This document shows, piece by piece, positions 1 through 9,939 of a stretch of 64,000 bases of DNA (position 1 is the stretch's first letter; each line of letters begins with the position of its first letter). Location of the stretch: the NCBI GenBank assembly GCA_017513095.1, contig JAFWDJ010000019.1, positions 26,768 through 90,767 of the forward strand, read 5' to 3'. The stretch comes from Clostridia bacterium. Its GTDB lineage: Bacteria; Bacillota; Clostridia; Oscillospirales; RGIG577. A program made the position numbers and the translations under genes. The notes under the pieces are model-generated. The model was given only the letters and a program-made list of their open reading frames with translations, did no database searches and was not told the DNA's origin.

Positions 1-205
1 TCTTTGAATCCGAGGCGCGCAGCACGGCCACGTCCTCGGGAGCCGTTTCAAAATAATCGACGCCGGTCGGGCTTATCGCCATATACCCCGTTTCGGGGTC
101 AAAAACGCTTATATTGCCGCCCGTGCCCGTCGTAAGGCCCTGCGTTATAAGCTTTTTACCGTATTCAACAACGAGCGTCCGCTCTTTTTCCATAAGCATC
201 GGCAT
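1..205 (-). CDS. Class II aldolase/adducin family protein (fuculose-phosphate aldolase-like), 3' end outside window
   Basis: The first 68 codons are present and the frame runs off the left edge. The N-terminus holds the family's phosphate-binding glycine patch (TTGTGGNISV, about residues 25-34) followed by MAISPTGVDYF, as in L-fuculose-phosphate and related class II aldolases. These are zinc-dependent enzymes that cleave or form C-C bonds in sugar phosphates. Three in-frame ATGs occur at 205, 199 and 193; 205 is chosen as the longest, though the upstream ribosome binding site is weak. It lies just downstream of the ribosomal operon terminator and reads the same way, so it is probably a separate transcription unit. 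The zinc-ligand histidines lie beyond the edge and the substrate cannot be judged. Confidence 0.8.
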   Translation of the reverse strand, partial: MPMLMEKERTLVVEYGKKLITQGLTTGTGGNISVFDPETGYMAISPTGVDYFETAPEDVAVLRASDSK

Positions 206-239
206 ATCCCCGTTCCGTGAAAAATTTTACTGTCACTGC

Positions 240-273
240 AAAAAAGGCGGAAACATGACTGCTTCCGCCTTTA
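240..273 (-). terminator. Rho-independent terminator after rplQ
   Basis: On the minus strand a perfect 10-bp stem (AAAGGCGGAA with TTCCGCCTTT) closes a 10-base loop and runs into six T residues, 15 bases after the rplQ stop codon. It ends the S10-spc-alpha transcript before the aldolase gene. Confidence 0.9.
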
Positions 274-287
274 TAAGCTTTAATTGA

Positions 288-629
288 TTATACAAGCTCG
301 ATTATCGCCATCTCCGCTGCATCGCCGCGGCGGGGGCCGATCTTTACGATGCGCGTATAACCGCCGTTACGGTCCTCATAACCGGGAGCTATCTCAGTAA
401 AGAGCTTGTGTACAACTTCCTCCTTAGTGATATAGGCCATTGCGCGGCGGCGCGCATAAAGCGTGTTCTTCTTTCCGAGAGTTATCATCTTTTCAGCAAT
501 GGGGCCAACCTCCATTGCTCTGGTAACAGTCGTTTCTATTTTACCATTCTCAAGCAGATAAGTAACCATTGCGCGAAGCATTGCGCGGCGATGGTCGGTA
601 GGTCTGCCGAGCTTACGTGCTTTAGACAT
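288..629 (-). CDS. rplQ: 50S ribosomal protein L17
   Basis: A 113-residue protein that starts [10 protein letters not shown] and keeps the L17 core ([20 protein letters not shown]), matching the usual bacterial short form. L17 sits near the peptide exit tunnel of the large subunit. It is the last gene of the alpha-operon part of the cluster, 38 bases after rpoA and just ahead of the operon terminator, as in other Firmicutes. Confidence 0.98.
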   Translation of the reverse strand: MSKARKLGRPTDHRRAMLRAMVTYLLENGKIETTVTRAMEVGPIAEKMITLGKKNTLYARRRAMAYITKEEVVHKLFTEIAPGYEDRNGGYTRIVKIGPRRGDAAEMAIIELV

Positions 630-667
630 TGTTCGTGAACCTCCTCATTCAATATCTCAAAGAGGCT

Positions 668-1621
668 TTAATCTTCCTCTTTCTTCAAGTTGAGTCCTAA
701 TGCGACAAGCTTGTTGACTACCTCGTCAAGCGATTTTCTGCCGAGATTACGAACCTTCATCATGTCGTCCTCGGTACGGTTGGTAAGATCCTCAACCGTA
801 TTTATTCCCGCGCGCTTTAAGCAGTTGAAGGAGCGTACCGACAAATCGAGCTCTTCAATCGTCATTTCAAGCACCTTTTCCTTGTTTACCTCTTCCTTGC
901 CGACCATGATTTCAGCGTTCATGCCGTCGTCGGAAAGCTCAACGAAGAAGGAAAGGTATTCGTTTAATATCTTCGCGCCCAGGGAAACGCTCTCCTTGGG
1001 AGTGATAGTGCCGTCCGTCCATATCTCTATCGTAAGACGGTCGTAGTCGGTCTTCTGCTCCACGCGGTGGTCCTCAACGTAGTAGTTTACCTTGAGCACC
1101 GGCGTGTATATCGAATCTACGGGGATAGTGTCGACAGCAAACGGGTAAAGCTGCTTGTTCCGCTCGGCGGAAACGTAACCGCGTCCCTTGTTTATCGTTA
1201 TCTCCATATGAAGCTTTGCATCGGGTCCCAGTGTAGCTATGTGCAAATCGGGATTTAATATTTCAACGTCGGCGTCTTCCTTTATGCTGCCCGCAGTGAT
1301 CTCGCATTCGCCCTGCGCGGAAATATAAAGGGTCTTAAGATCGTCCGAATGAAGCTTGGCCGTAAGCTGCTTTAAGTTGAGTATTATCTCGCTTACGTCC
1401 TCCTTGACTCCCGGAATCGTGGAAAATTCATGCTGTACGCCGTCAATCTTAACGCCCGTAACAGCTACGCCGGCAAGCGAGGAAAGCAGTACGCGGCGCA
1501 GGGAATTTCCGAGCGTCGTTCCGTATCCGCGCTCTAAGGGCGCAACAACGAATTTGCCGTAGCAAGGGTCTTTGGCGTCGGCGTTTTCATGTGTTATCGT
1601 AGGCTTCAGTATCTCAATCAC
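668..1621 (-). CDS. rpoA: DNA-directed RNA polymerase subunit alpha
   Basis: 317 residues, the normal length. The N-terminal dimerisation and assembly domain (about residues 1-230, including [17 protein letters not shown]) is followed by the C-terminal DNA- and activator-binding domain (about 250-317, with [15 protein letters not shown] and [12 protein letters not shown]). The subunit nucleates assembly of RNA polymerase. The start codon is GTG, preceded by an AAAGGAGGG ribosome binding site. It lies between rpsD and rplQ, with an unusually long 164-base gap to rpsD. Confidence 0.99.
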   Translation of the reverse strand: MIEILKPTITHENADAKDPCYGKFVVAPLERGYGTTLGNSLRRVLLSSLAGVAVTGVKIDGVQHEFSTIPGVKEDVSEIILNLKQLTAKLHSDDLKTLYISAQGECEITAGSIKEDADVEILNPDLHIATLGPDAKLHMEITINKGRGYVSAERNKQLYPFAVDTIPVDSIYTPVLKVNYYVEDHRVEQKTDYDRLTIEIWTDGTITPKESVSLGAKILNEYLSFFVELSDDGMNAEIMVGKEEVNKEKVLEMTIEELDLSVRSFNCLKRAGINTVEDLTNRTEDDMMKVRNLGRKSLDEVVNKLVALGLNLKKEED

Positions 1622-1785
1622 AAAAATAACCCTCCTTTGGAATCATCTAAAATACTCGGATAATGTCATGTATGTTTCGCAGTACACACATCACACAATC
1701 TAACTCGTTGCCTTTCGAGGGTGAAATATAGGACTTACAGCCTTCACCTGGAAAGGTAAACAGCTGCAAGCGCCGTACCCTAATA

Positions 1786-2397
1786 TTACTTGGAGTACAA
1801 CTCAACGATAAGATGTTCTTGAACGTCGAAGTCTATATCTTCTCTGAGCGGCATTCTTGTAACGGTTGCCTTGAGCTCGGTATTGTCGCGCTCGATCCAC
1901 GTGGGGATGGTGAACTTGGGCGCATCCTCGCCGGTAAGGCGCTTGAACATAACCGAATTGCGGCTTCTTTCCTTAACCGTTATAACGTCGCCGGAGTTGA
2001 TAAGATAAGACGGGATGTTCACAGATTTTCCGTTTACTAAAAAGTGACCGTGATTAACGAGCTGGCGCGCTTCTCTTCTCGTCATAGCGAAGCCCGAACG
2101 ATATACTACGTTGTCGAGGCGTCTTTCTATAGTCGTAAGCAAAACCTCACCGGTGATGCCGCGCGCTCTTACGGCCTTTTCATAATACATGCGGAACTGC
2201 TTCTCCAAAATGCCGTAAATGAACTTTACCTTCTGCTTTTCCTTGAGCTGGATGCCGTATTCGCTGGACTTTCTGCGTCTGTCTTTCTTGGGATCGCGTA
2301 TGGATTCTTTCTTAGATGCAGACGTGTAGCCCATAACCGACGGCGAAATACCAAGCTCTCTGCAGCGCTTTACAATAGGTTGCATATTCTTTGCCAT
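1786..2397 (-). CDS. rpsD: 30S ribosomal protein S4
   Basis: 203 residues. A middle S4 RNA-binding domain ([20 protein letters not shown], about residues 90-110) lies between N- and C-terminal parts that clamp 16S rRNA helices. The N-terminus is of the short zinc-free type, without the CxxC pairs seen in some S4 proteins. In many bacteria S4 represses its own operon; here it lies between rpsK and rpoA and could do so, but no such site is proven. Confidence 0.97.
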   Translation of the reverse strand: MAKNMQPIVKRCRELGISPSVMGYTSASKKESIRDPKKDRRRKSSEYGIQLKEKQKVKFIYGILEKQFRMYYEKAVRARGITGEVLLTTIERRLDNVVYRSGFAMTRREARQLVNHGHFLVNGKSVNIPSYLINSGDVITVKERSRNSVMFKRLTGEDAPKFTIPTWIERDNTELKATVTRMPLREDIDFDVQEHLIVELYSK

Positions 2398-2414
2398 GAT
2401 TTTTCCTCCTTAAA

Positions 2415-2813
2415 TTAGACGCGTCTGCGCTTAGGCGGTCTGCATCCGTTGTGCGGAATGAGAGTAACGTCCTTTATCATGCTTACCTCAAGACCTGCCG
2501 TCTGAAGCGCGCGGATTGCGGCTTCTCTGCCGGAGCCGGGGCCCTTTACAAATACTTCAACGTACTTGAGTCCGTGCTCCATAGCGGCCTTAGCGGCAGT
2601 CTCGGCAGCCATCTGTGCTGCGAACGGCGTGGATTTTCTCGAACCTCTGAAACCCAAACCGCCTGCCGACGCCCAAGAAAGTGCATTACCCTGCGTATCG
2701 GTTATTGTAACTATCGTGTTGTTAAACGAGGAGCGGATATGAGCTGCGCCGCGCTCGATGTTCTTTCTTATTATGCGCTTTCTTCCGCCCTTCTTCTGCG
2801 TTCCTTTAGCCAA
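2415..2813 (-). CDS. rpsK: 30S ribosomal protein S11
   Basis: 132 residues with the S11 signatures [16 protein letters not shown] and the conserved C-terminal block [19 protein letters not shown]11 forms part of the platform of the small subunit near the mRNA exit. It lies 17 bases downstream of the lower-coordinate neighbour's ribosome binding region in the usual order rpsM-rpsK-rpsD. Confidence 0.98.
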   Translation of the reverse strand: MAKGTQKKGGRKRIIRKNIERGAAHIRSSFNNTIVTITDTQGNALSWASAGGLGFRGSRKSTPFAAQMAAETAAKAAMEHGLKYVEVFVKGPGSGREAAIRALQTAGLEVSMIKDVTLIPHNGCRPPKRRRV

Positions 2814-2833
2814 ATCTGTCCCTCCCCTTCGTA

Positions 2834-3202
2834 TTACTTCTTCTTATTGGCGATCGTCTTCTTGGGACCTTTTCTCGTACGCGCATTCGTCTTGGTGCGC
2901 TGTCCGCGAACGGGAAGTCCTCTTCTGTGTCTCAGGCCGCGGTAGCAGCCGATTTCGGTAAGACGCTTTATGTCGAGTGCTACGGTACGTCTTAAATCGC
3001 CCTCAACCTCAAAGTGCTTATCTATATAGTCTCTTATGAGTGCTACCTCGTCCTCGCTTAAGTCTTTAACTCTCGTATCGGGATTGATACCGGAGTTCTT
3101 AAGGATCTCAAGCGCATGGCTTCTTCCTATACCGTAGATATACGTGAGTCCTATCTCAACTCTCTTATCTCTGGGAAGGTCAATGCCTGCTATTCTTGCC
3201 AT
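2834..3202 (-). CDS. rpsM: 30S ribosomal protein S13
   Basis: 122 residues starting [22 protein letters not shown] region, with the helix-two-turn-helix RNA-binding core and the basic tail [21 protein letters not shown] that reaches the P-site tRNA. S13 bridges the small-subunit head to the large subunit. The gene follows rpmJ and precedes rpsK, as in the Firmicutes alpha cluster. Confidence 0.98.
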   Translation of the reverse strand: MARIAGIDLPRDKRVEIGLTYIYGIGRSHALEILKNSGINPDTRVKDLSEDEVALIRDYIDKHFEVEGDLRRTVALDIKRLTEIGCYRGLRHRRGLPVRGQRTKTNARTRKGPKKTIANKKK

Positions 3203-3226
3203 TACACTTTCACCTCCATTAAAATT

Positions 3227-3382
<156 letters not shown>

Positions 3383-3401
3383 TCAATTTTCGTATGCCGG
3401 T

Positions 3402-3620
3402 TTATTTCGCGCGCCACGTTATCCGGCCGCGCGTAAGATCATACGGACTCATCTCGAGGGTCACCTTGTCGCCGGGCAAAATCCTTATGAAATTCATTCT
3501 GAGTTTGCCGGAAATGTGCGACAAAACCTTGTGACCGTTGGGAAGCTCAACCATGAATGTAGCATTAGGAAGCGCTTCGATTACCTTACCTTCAACTTCA
3601 ATTACATCATCCTTAGCCAA
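3402..3620 (-). CDS. infA: Translation initiation factor IF-1
   Basis: 72 residues, exactly the usual length: a single S1-like OB fold with the conserved stretch [20 protein letters not shown] and the [17 protein letters not shown] motif near the end. IF-1 binds the A site of the 30S subunit during initiation. It starts two bases after the stop of the upstream KOW-domain gene, which implies translational coupling. Confidence 0.98.
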   Translation of the reverse strand: MAKDDVIEVEGKVIEALPNATFMVELPNGHKVLSHISGKLRMNFIRILPGDKVTLEMSPYDLTRGRITWRAK

Positions 3621-3622
3621 GA

Positions 3623-3928
3623 CTAATTACCCCCTGTCATAGAAACATCTGACTCGTCGGACTCAATACTCAGTCCGGCGATTTCTCTTCGCAATTCGGC
3701 GTTTGTGACCTTTTCGCCGGTTCTCAGCTTCTGCGCCGTGCGCGTATCGCTTCCTGCGACGCGCTCTACGTGCTTTAGCTTCTTTATTTTCGGCGACTCG
3801 ATCTTACGCTGCTTACCGTTTGCAATCGACACATGGTTTTCTTTCGGAAAACCCACGACAATGAACAACCTTCCCCTGTCGCGTCCGTTAAGACTGCGGA
3901 CTATATCGGAAATGATGATGTCATCCAT
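3623..3928 (-). CDS. KOW-domain RNA-binding protein (L14e-like), between map and infA
   Basis: About 101 residues. The N-terminal half reads as a small KOW/SH3-like barrel ([18 protein letters not shown]), as in the L14e-like protein found between map and infA in Firmicutes. Its function is not established; RNA or ribosome binding is an inference from fold and context. The frame can be opened at a GTG (3937), but GAGGTG lies with good spacing before the ATG at 3928, so 3928 is chosen and the GTG is then part of the ribosome binding site. That site overlaps the end of map. Confidence 0.88.
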   Translation of the reverse strand: MDDIIISDIVRSLNGRDRGRLFIVVGFPKENHVSIANGKQRKIESPKIKKLKHVERVAGSDTRTAQKLRTGEKVTNAELRREIAGLSIESDESDVSMTGGN

Positions 3929-3938
3929 GCCGCGCACC

Positions 3939-4688
3939 TCATTCCGCGAGCGTCGTTATTATCGGTTCGTCGCCCATAATAACGACCGTGTTTTCATAAT
4001 GTGCCGAGAGCCTTGCGTCGGCCGTATGAACTGTCCATTTATCTTCGTCAACGTAAACGTCGGGCGTGCCGGCGTTTATCATAGGCTCAATCGCCAGCGC
4101 CAGGCCGTCGCGCAGCAAAAGGCCGCGTCCGGCTCTGCCGAAATTCGGTACCGGCGGATCCTCGTGAAGGGACCTGCCTATGCCGTGACCCACGTATTTT
4201 TCAACGACGCCGTAGCCGAAGCTCTGTGCGTAGGTGCCGATGGCGTTTGATATGTCGCCGAGCCTCTTGCCCGCGACCGCCATTTTAAGTCCCTCGAAGA
4301 AGGACTGTCTCGTCACCTCGATAAGCTTCTTCGCCTCGTCGGATACCTCGCCCACGGGGACGGTGTCGGCACAGTCGCCGTGAAAGCCCTTGTAGCAGGC
4401 TCCCACGTCTATGCTTACGATATCGCCCTCTTTGAACCTGCGCTCCGACGGGATGCCGTGGATAACTACGTCGTTGATTGAAATGCATACGCTGTTTGGA
4501 AATCCGCCGTAGTTAAGAAACGACGGCGTTGCCTTGTGGTGCGTGATGTAGGCGTGGACCTTTCGGTCAACGTCGAGCATCGACATGCCCGGCCTGCAAA
4601 GCGAGGCCGCGAGCGCTCTCGCGCCTCCGGCAATCTTTCCTGCCTCGCGCATACATTCGATCTCCGAACGGGATTTGATATATATCAT
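3939..4688 (-). CDS. map: Methionine aminopeptidase, type I
   Basis: 249 residues. It removes the initiator methionine from nascent proteins. The pita-bread fold's metal ligands are visible: VSIDVGACYKGFHGDCADT (two aspartates), the VGHGIGRSLHEDP histidine, AIEPM and the final glutamate in HYENTVV. There is no N-terminal zinc-finger extension, so it is the short bacterial form. It follows adk closely (6-base gap), as in the classic secY-adk-map order. Confidence 0.98.
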   Translation of the reverse strand: MIYIKSRSEIECMREAGKIAGGARALAASLCRPGMSMLDVDRKVHAYITHHKATPSFLNYGGFPNSVCISINDVVIHGIPSERRFKEGDIVSIDVGACYKGFHGDCADTVPVGEVSDEAKKLIEVTRQSFFEGLKMAVAGKRLGDISNAIGTYAQSFGYGVVEKYVGHGIGRSLHEDPPVPNFGRAGRGLLLRDGLALAIEPMINAGTPDVYVDEDKWTVHTADARLSAHYENTVVIMGDEPIITTLAE

Positions 4689-4694
4689 ATCCCA

Positions 4695-5327
4695 CTAACC
4701 TTTCAACGCTGCCAGAATATCCGCGGTAACCGCCTTGAGCTCACGCTTGCCGTCGATGTTGATCAGCTTGTTCTTCTTAGCGTAAAAGTCTTCAAGCGGC
4801 TGCGTCTGCTCGTGATATATCTTTAAGCGGTTGACAACCGTTTCCGGCTCGTCGTCTTTTCTTAAAATAAGCTTCTTGCCGCATTTGTCGCAGTGTACGT
4901 TGTCCTTGGACGGAAGGCTTATAAGATGGTACGTAGCGCCGCAGCCCTCGCACACGCGTCTGTTCGTAAGGCGGTCGATTATAACGTCGTCGCCCAGCAC
5001 GATGTTTACAACGCGGTCAATCTCAATGCCCATGCCCTCGAGCGCCTCGGCCTGTACGACCGTGCGCGGGAAGCCGTCAAGAAGGAAGCCGTTCTTGCAG
5101 TCATCCTCGGAAAGGCGTTCCTTTATTATCTCGATAACGACCTCGTCGGGAACGAGCGCGCCGGACTTCATGTAGGATTCGGCTTTCTTGCCGAGCTCCG
5201 TCTGATTCTTAAGCGCCGCTCTGATTATAGCGCCCGTGGATATCGCGGGAATCGAAAGCTCCTTGCATACGAACTCCGCCTGCGTGCCCTTGCCGGCGCC
5301 GGGCGCTCCTAAAAATATAAGCTTCAT
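4695..5327 (-). CDS. adk: Adenylate kinase, zinc-lid type
   Basis: 210 residues. It interconverts ATP+AMP and 2 ADP in the cytosol. The P-loop GAPGAGKGT lies at residues 7-15, the AMP-binding DGFPRT at 84-89, and the LID domain carries four cysteines (126, 129, 146 and 149, as CEGCG and CDKCG), which form a structural zinc site typical of Gram-positive enzymes. It lies 12 bases after secY. Confidence 0.98.
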   Translation of the reverse strand: MKLIFLGAPGAGKGTQAEFVCKELSIPAISTGAIIRAALKNQTELGKKAESYMKSGALVPDEVVIEIIKERLSEDDCKNGFLLDGFPRTVVQAEALEGMGIEIDRVVNIVLGDDVIIDRLTNRRVCEGCGATYHLISLPSKDNVHCDKCGKKLILRKDDEPETVVNRLKIYHEQTQPLEDFYAKKNKLINIDGKRELKAVTADILAALKG

Positions 5328-5339
5328 GTGAATTTCCTC

Positions 5340-6623
5340 CTATTCAAGGAAGCCCTTGTAATGACGCATAAGCATCTGCGACTCCATCTGCTTAACCGTA
5401 TCAAGCGCAACGCCGACTACTATAAGGAGCGAAGTGCCGCCGAAGTAGAGGTTTAAGCCGAGCGCTCTCGAGAAGAATATCGGAAGCACTGCGATGAGGC
5501 CTAAGAATATTGCGCCTATAACGGTTACCTTCGAAAGTATCTTGCCAATATAGTCGCTGGTGGGCTTGCCGGGGCGTATGCCCGGAACGAAGCCGCCGTT
5601 CTTCTTTAAGTTGTTCGCAACTTCTATCGGGTTGAACTGGATCGACACGTAGAAGAAGTTGAAGAATATGATAAGCAGGAAGTAGAGCACTGCGTAGAAC
5701 CACGAAGACGAGCTTATCAGATTCAGTACGAAGTAGCCGAAGCTGCCGACCTCGGGAGCAGGTAAGAATCTGCCGATGAGTTCGGGGAGGCTGACGATGG
5801 AGGATGCGAAGATTATCGGAAGCACGCCGCTCATATTTACCTTTAACGGTATATGGGTCGACTGGCCGCCGTACATCTTGCGTCCTACGACGCGCTTTGC
5901 GTACTGAACGGGTATTCTTCTTTCGGCGTTTGTCATGAATACGACGAAAGCAACGATGAGCACTGCGACAACTATAAGGATTATCGTCGTCAGCACATTG
6001 AGCTGACCGGACTCGTTCATAGCCATAACCGACTTTACCATAGCGGGGCCTCTCGAGATTATACCTGCAAAAAGGATTATCGATATGCCGTTGCCGATGC
6101 CGTATTCGGTTATCTGCTCGCCGAGCCACATGATGAACGCCGTGCCGGCCGTGAACGTGAGTATTATAACGAAAGCTACGAACACGTTGTTGGGATAAAG
6201 CACTGCGTCGAACTGGTTGCGGAGCACCATATAATAAGCGAAGCCCATGAGCAGACCGATAAGCACGGTGAGATAACGCGTGTACTTCGCTATCTTCTTT
6301 CTGCCCTCAACGCCTTCCTTTGCGAGTCTCTCAAGTGCGGGAATCGCAACGGTCAAGAGCTGCATGATGATCGAGGCGTTGATATACGGTGTGATGGACA
6401 GTGCGAATATCGTTGCCGAGGCAAACGCGCCGCCCGTCAGGGTGTCCAAAAAGCCGAATATAGTGCCGCCCGTCGCTTCCATAAAGGCATTCATTGCCAC
6501 GGGGTCTATATAGGGCACCGGAATTACCGAGCCTATTCTGAAGATGACGATCATCAGGATAGTGAACAGTATTTTTTTCCGAAGCTCCGGTATACTCCAT
6601 GCATTCTTTATGGTTTCTACCAT
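5340..6623 (-). CDS. secY: Protein translocase subunit SecY
   Basis: 427 residues with about ten hydrophobic segments, the family's normal topology. It forms the protein-conducting channel of the Sec translocon in the cytoplasmic membrane. Recognisable parts are the plug and first transmembrane region (RIGSVIPVPYIDP), GNGISIILFAGI, and the cytoplasmic loops NAERRIPVQYAKR and FNPIEVANNLKKNGGFVPGI that contact SecA and the ribosome. It lies between rplO and adk. Confidence 0.98.
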   Translation of the reverse strand: MVETIKNAWSIPELRKKILFTILMIVIFRIGSVIPVPYIDPVAMNAFMEATGGTIFGFLDTLTGGAFASATIFALSITPYINASIIMQLLTVAIPALERLAKEGVEGRKKIAKYTRYLTVLIGLLMGFAYYMVLRNQFDAVLYPNNVFVAFVIILTFTAGTAFIMWLGEQITEYGIGNGISIILFAGIISRGPAMVKSVMAMNESGQLNVLTTIILIVVAVLIVAFVVFMTNAERRIPVQYAKRVVGRKMYGGQSTHIPLKVNMSGVLPIIFASSIVSLPELIGRFLPAPEVGSFGYFVLNLISSSSWFYAVLYFLLIIFFNFFYVSIQFNPIEVANNLKKNGGFVPGIRPGKPTSDYIGKILSKVTVIGAIFLGLIAVLPIFFSRALGLNLYFGGTSLLIVVGVALDTVKQMESQMLMRHYKGFLE

Positions 6624-6627
6624 AGGC

Positions 6628-7068
6628 TTATATCACCTCAGTCTGTCCGCCGGCAGCCGTGATCTTCTCCTGTGCCGTCTTGGAGAATTTAGCGGCTTTC
6701 ACCGTCAGCTTTTTGGTAAGCTCACCGCCTCCCAAAATCTTAACGCCGTCGCACTCCTTTTTGATGATACCTGCTTCGAGTAATGCAGCGCTGTCAACGG
6801 TCGCGCCTGCTTCAAACGCTTCGAGAGCCGATACGTTTACGCTTACGTAGGTCTTAGCGAAAATGTTGTTGAAACCTCTCTTGGGGAGGCGTCTCTGCAG
6901 CGGCATCTGGCCGCCTTCAAAGCCGATTCTCACACCGCCGCCGCTTCTTGCGTTCTGGCCCTTATGGCCTCTGCCTGCCGTCTTGCCGTTTCCGGAGCCG
7001 GGGCCTCTGCCCTTTCGGTATGCGGGCTTTGCGGAACCGGCCTGGGGAGCAAGTTCATGTAAATTCAT
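6628..7068 (-). CDS. rplO: 50S ribosomal protein L15
   Basis: 146 residues starting [11 protein letters not shown], with the glycine-rich N-terminal extension ([20 protein letters not shown]) that threads into 23S rRNA and a globular C-terminal half. A GTG farther upstream (7080) is in frame but lies inside the GGAGGTG ribosome binding site, so ATG at 7068 is taken. Its stop lies just before the secY start. Confidence 0.97.
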   Translation of the reverse strand: MNLHELAPQAGSAKPAYRKGRGPGSGNGKTAGRGHKGQNARSGGGVRIGFEGGQMPLQRRLPKRGFNNIFAKTYVSVNVSALEAFEAGATVDSAALLEAGIIKKECDGVKILGGGELTKKLTVKAAKFSKTAQEKITAAGGQTEVI

Positions 7069-7086
7069 CTCGCAATACACCTCCTT

Positions 7087-7269
7087 TTAATTTTCCTCTT
7101 GTACGTCGATCAAGTGTATGATGCGTTTTATCTTTCCCTGAGTCTGAGCGTTATCGGGCTGTAAGGTCACATCGTTTATTTTCCTCAAGCCTAAAGAGTG
7201 AGCGGTCAAAATCTGCTTTTCGCCTCTTCCGATAAGGCTCTTTTTGAGCGTAATCTTTAATTTCGCCAT
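7087..7269 (-). CDS. rpmD: 50S ribosomal protein L30
   Basis: 60 residues starting MAKLKITLKKSLIGRGEKQ, the usual short bacterial L30 with a ferredoxin-like fold. The upstream in-frame extension overlaps the end of rpsE and has no better start, so ATG 7269 is used. It lies between rpsE and rplO. Confidence 0.97.
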   Translation of the reverse strand: MAKLKITLKKSLIGRGEKQILTAHSLGLRKINDVTLQPDNAQTQGKIKRIIHLIDVQEEN

Positions 7270-7282
7270 GATGTCTGACCTC

Positions 7283-7786
7283 CTATCCAATAATCTCCTC
7301 AACGGTCCTGCCGCGCGTGGAAGCGACCTTAGCCGCGTCTCTCATGCCTGCAAGACCCGCTATCGTGGCCATAACAACGTTTCTCGGATTGTTAGATCTG
7401 AGAGACTTCGTTCTTATATCCTTTATACCTGCGAGCTCTAAAACCGCACGAACGGGGCCGCCTGCGATAACGCCGGTACCGGGAGCAGCCGGCTTTAAAA
7501 GAACTCTTGCCGCGCCGAACGCGCCGATGGTCTCGTGCGGAACGGTCGACTCGTCAAGGGAAACCTTGATGATGTTCTTCTTCGCGTCTTCTATTCCCTT
7601 TCTTATTGCCTCGGGAACTTCTGCAGCCTTGCCCATGCCGCAGCCTACGTGTCCGGCGCCGTCGCCAACTACAACGAGTGCTGCGAACTTGAAGATACGG
7701 CCGCCCTTAACGACCTTCGTAACGCGGTTTATCGTTACGACCTTCTCGCTGAGCTCCAATGCATTTGCATCTATTTTCTCTAACAT
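7283..7786 (-). CDS. rpsE: 30S ribosomal protein S5
   Basis: 167 residues. A double-stranded-RNA-binding-like N-terminal domain ([21 protein letters not shown]) is followed by the C-terminal S5 domain ([17 protein letters not shown]). S5 helps keep decoding accurate and shapes the mRNA entry channel. It sits between rplR and rpmD in standard spc order. Confidence 0.98.
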   Translation of the reverse strand: MLEKIDANALELSEKVVTINRVTKVVKGGRIFKFAALVVVGDGAGHVGCGMGKAAEVPEAIRKGIEDAKKNIIKVSLDESTVPHETIGAFGAARVLLKPAAPGTGVIAGGPVRAVLELAGIKDIRTKSLRSNNPRNVVMATIAGLAGMRDAAKVASTRGRTVEEIIG

Positions 7787-7802
7787 GGCTCTCCTCCTTA
7801 TC

Positions 7803-8162
7803 TTAGAATTTCAGTCCGCCTTCTCTTGCCCCGTCCGCAAGCTCCTTGATGCGGCCGTGGTAGAGATATCCGCCTCTGTCGAATACAACAGTGTCGATGC
7901 CGGCGTCAAGCGCCTTCTTGGCGATGAGCTTGCCGACCGTCTTTGCGCCCTCTTTATTGGAGCCAATACCCTCAAATTCTTTGTCAAGCGAGGAAGCCGC
8001 AGCTAAAGTTCTGCCCGCTACGTCGTCAATTATCTGAGCATAGATGTGCTTGCCGCTGCGGAATACGTTAAGTCTCGGTCTTTGGGGAGTACCGGAAAGT
8101 GTGCGTCTTATTCTGTTGTGGCGTTTTGCGCGCGCCTTGTATTTATCGGGTTTAGTTACCAC
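7803..8162 (-). CDS. rplR: 50S ribosomal protein L18
   Basis: 119 residues. The basic N-terminus ([17 protein letters not shown]) and the 5S rRNA-binding core ([18 protein letters not shown], ending [20 protein letters not shown]) identify L18. The start codon is GTG, preceded by GAGAGGAG. Together with L5 it carries 5S rRNA into the large subunit. Confidence 0.98.
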   Translation of the reverse strand: MVTKPDKYKARAKRHNRIRRTLSGTPQRPRLNVFRSGKHIYAQIIDDVAGRTLAAASSLDKEFEGIGSNKEGAKTVGKLIAKKALDAGIDTVVFDRGGYLYHGRIKELADGAREGGLKF

Positions 8163-8179
8163 TGACAGTCACTCCTCTC

Positions 8180-8725
8180 TTACTTCTTCTTAGCGCCGGT
8201 CTTGCCTTCCTTGCGCTTTATCACTTCGTCTGCATACTTGATGCCCTTGCCCTTGTACGGTTCGGGCGGTCTCTTCTCTCTTATCTCGGCTGCGAACTGG
8301 CCTACGGCCTGCTTGTCGTAACCGGAAACAACTATTCTGTTCGGAGTGGGGCACTCAATGGTGATGCCCTCGGGCTCATCCATTATTACCTGGTGCGAAT
8401 AGCCCAGACCCATAACGAGCTGCTTGCCCTGCTTTTGCACTCTGTAGCCGACGCCGTTTACCTCAAGCTCCTTCTTGAAGCCTTCCTTCGTGCCTACTAC
8501 CATGTTGTTTATAAGAGTTCTCGTAAGGCCGTGGAGAGAACGGTGAAGCTTGTCTTCGCTGGGGCGCTTGACCGTTATCGTATTGCCTTCCATCTCAACT
8601 ATCATATCCTTGTGAAGCTCCCGCGTTAAGGTGCCCTTGGGGCCTTTAACGGTAATCTTGTTGCCGTCTAAGGTGACTTTAACATCGGAGGGAACTTCAA
8701 CAGGCATTCTGCCTATTCTCGACAT
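8180..8725 (-). CDS. rplF: 50S ribosomal protein L6
   Basis: 181 residues, two tandem L6 folds. The N-terminus ([15 protein letters not shown]) and the conserved C-terminal signature [14 protein letters not shown] are intact. L6 lies near the factor-binding site of the large subunit. It is flanked by rpsH and rplR. Confidence 0.98.
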   Translation of the reverse strand: MSRIGRMPVEVPSDVKVTLDGNKITVKGPKGTLTRELHKDMIVEMEGNTITVKRPSEDKLHRSLHGLTRTLINNMVVGTKEGFKKELEVNGVGYRVQKQGKQLVMGLGYSHQVIMDEPEGITIECPTPNRIVVSGYDKQAVGQFAAEIREKRPPEPYKGKGIKYADEVIKRKEGKTGAKKK

Positions 8726-8743
8726 ATCGCATTTCCTCCTTAA

Positions 8744-9142
8744 TTACCAAATAAACGCTAAAACTTCGCCGCCGACGTTCTGCTTTCTTGCTTCCTTGTC
8801 GGTCATTATGCCCTTCGACGTGGAGATTATCGCAACGCCAAGGCCCTTTAATACTCTGGGGAGCTCGTCGCAGCTTGCGTAAACTCTTAAGCCGGGCTTC
8901 GATATACGCTTTAAGCCCGTTAAGGAGTTAACCTTGCCGGGGCCGTACTTTAAGGTGATTCTTATAACGCCCTGCTTGTCGTCGTTGATTATCTGAAAGT
9001 TCTTGATATAGCCTTCGTCCAGAAGAATCTGAGCTATCGCCTTCTTTATGTTGGACGCGGGGATATCAACACTGTCGTGCTTTGCCTTCGATGCGTTTCT
9101 TATGCGAGTAAGCATATCCGCAATCGGATCTGTCAAATACAT
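8744..9142 (-). CDS. rpsH: 30S ribosomal protein S8
   Basis: 132 residues, with the N-terminus [20 protein letters not shown] and the C-terminal rRNA-binding signature [22 protein letters not shown]8 binds the central domain of 16S rRNA. In E. coli it represses the spc operon; whether that holds here is unknown. Confidence 0.98.
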   Translation of the reverse strand: MYLTDPIADMLTRIRNASKAKHDSVDIPASNIKKAIAQILLDEGYIKNFQIINDDKQGVIRITLKYGPGKVNSLTGLKRISKPGLRVYASCDELPRVLKGLGVAIISTSKGIMTDKEARKQNVGGEVLAFIW

Positions 9143-9175
9143 TCTTTCACTACCTCCTTCTCATTTCCAAGGTAA

Positions 9176-9361
9176 TTACCAGCTTGCCTTTTTTACGCCG
9201 GGAATGTGTCCCTTGTAAGCAAGCTCTCTAAAGCAGATGCGGCAAATACCGAATTTTCTTAAATAGCCGTGGGGACGGCCGCAGATCTTGCATCTGTTAT
9301 ATGCTCTGGTGGAAAATTTCGGCTTAGCCTGCTGCTTTAAAACCATCGCTTTTTTAGCCAT
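9176..9361 (-). CDS. rpsZ: 30S ribosomal protein S14, zinc-binding type Z
   Basis: 61 residues, the short C+ form of S14. It carries the zinc motif [20 protein letters not shown] (CxxC-x12-CxxC) and ends GVKKASW. The zinc form is the usual one in the spc operon of Firmicutes. It lies between rplE and rpsH. Confidence 0.98.
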   Translation of the reverse strand: MAKKAMVLKQQAKPKFSTRAYNRCKICGRPHGYLRKFGICRICFRELAYKGHIPGVKKASW

Positions 9362-9376
9362 TATTTACCTCCTAAT

Positions 9377-9919
9377 TTAAGCGCGTACGAACGGTGCGCC
9401 AAGAAGCGACAACAGTTCGCGGGCCTCTTCATCGGTCTTTGCCGTCGTTACGAATATGATATCCATACCGCGGATAGCATCGATCTTATCGTACTCTATC
9501 TCAGGGAATATAAGCTGTTCCTTCACGCCGAGAGCATAATTGCCGCGGCCGTCGAATGCGTTGGGGTTTATGCCTCTGAAGTCGCGTACTCGCGGGAGCG
9601 CTACGCTGAAAAGCTTATCAACAAACTCGTACATCTTTTCGGAACGAAGCGTTACCTTTGCGCCGATGTTCATGCCCTCTCTTAACTTGAAGGCTGCAAC
9701 GGACTTTTTAGCCTTGGTGATAACGGCCTTCTGACCGGTGATGTTGGCCAGATCAGAAAGAGCGCCTTCCAGTGCCTTCTGGTTGTCCTTTGCTTCGCCT
9801 AAGCCGATGTTTATAACTACCTTGTCGAGCTTCGGAATCTGCATGGGGCTCTTATACTCAAACTTCTTCATAAGCGCCGGAGCTGCTTCGGTTGTGTATT
9901 TTTCTTTTAAACGAGACAC
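9377..9919 (-). CDS. rplE: 50S ribosomal protein L5
   Basis: 180 residues from a GTG start at 9919 ([20 protein letters not shown]), which is preceded by AAAGGAGGATATGAC. The longer open frame reaching 9967 would overlap rplX and has no ribosome binding site. Family signatures are [16 protein letters not shown] and [22 protein letters not shown]5 binds 5S rRNA and contacts the P-site tRNA. Confidence 0.96.
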   Translation of the reverse strand: MSRLKEKYTTEAAPALMKKFEYKSPMQIPKLDKVVINIGLGEAKDNQKALEGALSDLANITGQKAVITKAKKSVAAFKLREGMNIGAKVTLRSEKMYEFVDKLFSVALPRVRDFRGINPNAFDGRGNYALGVKEQLIFPEIEYDKIDAIRGMDIIFVTTAKTDEEARELLSLLGAPFVRA

Positions 9920-9939
9920 GTCATATCCTCCTTTCGCGC

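Noticed and set aside
5853..6662. Long plus-strand open frame (269 codons) opposite secY
   Set aside because: It lies entirely antisense to secY, whose product is unmistakable. Its protein is a low-complexity mix rich in His, Arg and Tyr with no domain.
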